From Sphaeramia orbicularis (taxonomy: Eukaryota > Chordata > Actinopteri > Kurtiformes > Apogonidae): a DNA stretch of 64,000 nucleotides. The notes under the pieces are model-generated. The model was given only the letters and a program-made list of their open reading frames with translations, did not search any database and was not told the DNA's origin. A program made the translations under genes and the position numbers. Positions 63,650 through 64,000 of the stretch are shown here, in pieces; position 1 is the first letter of the stretch, and every line of letters starts with the position of its first letter. The stretch covers positions 18,302,028 through 18,366,027 of the forward strand of contig NC_043973.1 in NCBI RefSeq assembly GCF_902148855.1, written 5' to 3'.

Positions 63650-64000
63650 ACAGCAGTGGACAGCAATCCATACCACTTACTGTACATTATTCTGTATGAA
63701 AGTTTTATTGTTTGTTCTGTCTTTATGTATTGTTGTAACAATGTCTATATTGCTCTATATTATACTGACAGTCAATAGAAACTCTGAGGTAGAAATGTCT
63801 GCATATTTCTACTTGTAGGGGGGTTGTAATTATTCATTGTGGATTTATTGATGACTTAGTGCTCGGGTAGTTGAGATAATGATGAGTTGTCATGTTGTCA
63901 TGGTTCATTGCACATGGGTTGGTCTCTTTGCAAAAGTGGACCAAACACACACTGAGCAATACTCAGTGGGTATCTGCACAATTTGAGGATTGGTTTTGAA

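Overview
The window is nuclear DNA from a ray-finned fish, most likely a percomorph-type teleost. It carries intron-containing vertebrate genes (niban1, kifap3, pdc, uba52 and a ceramide synthase), standard vertebrate tRNA genes, and a dense load of repeats of the kind common in fish: hAT, piggyBac-like, Tc1 and MITE elements plus L2/L1-type LINEs. No species can be named from the sequence alone. I saw no LTR retrovirus, Polinton or CRISPR array.

Layout. 1-9,653: the 3' half of niban1 (+ strand), whose last exon encodes a long acidic repeat and whose introns hold hAT copies, a tandem array with L1 scraps, and two piggyBac-like MITEs. 9,654-13,517: gene-free, with a 0.93-kb repeat that recurs at 61.3 kb. 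13,518-22,265: complete kifap3 (- strand), 20 coding exons joining to 777 codons, including an AT-AC U12-type intron. 22.3-26.4 kb: intergenic, with nested hAT elements. 26,432-29,750: complete pdc (phosducin, - strand, 235 codons). 29.8-34.5 kb: intergenic, with a tRNA-Asp gene and a hAT element. 34,523-42,506: complete uba52 (- strand, 128 codons), with an L2-type LINE in its third coding intron. 42.7-56.2 kb: an imperfect tandem duplication of a tRNA-Asn gene, a CCAAT-rich module (inverted in one copy), a tightly spaced tRNA-Arg/tRNA-iMet pair and the last exon of a ceramide synthase. 55,813-58,525: the three 3'-terminal exons of that ceramide synthase (- strand); the rest lies beyond the right edge. 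59-64 kb: repeats, a decayed third tRNA-iMet and the second copy of the 0.93-kb repeat.

The host genes do not form a pathway. They are neighbours: a stress-responsive translation/apoptosis regulator (niban1), the kinesin-2 accessory subunit (kifap3), a photoreceptor G-beta-gamma regulator (pdc), a ubiquitin-ribosomal fusion (uba52) and a sphingolipid enzyme (cers). The most interesting structures are the tRNA-bearing duplication with its internally inverted promoter-like cassette, the tRNA-Arg/iMet pair separated by three bases, the AT-AC intron of kifap3, and several nested transposons whose target-site duplications can be read directly.
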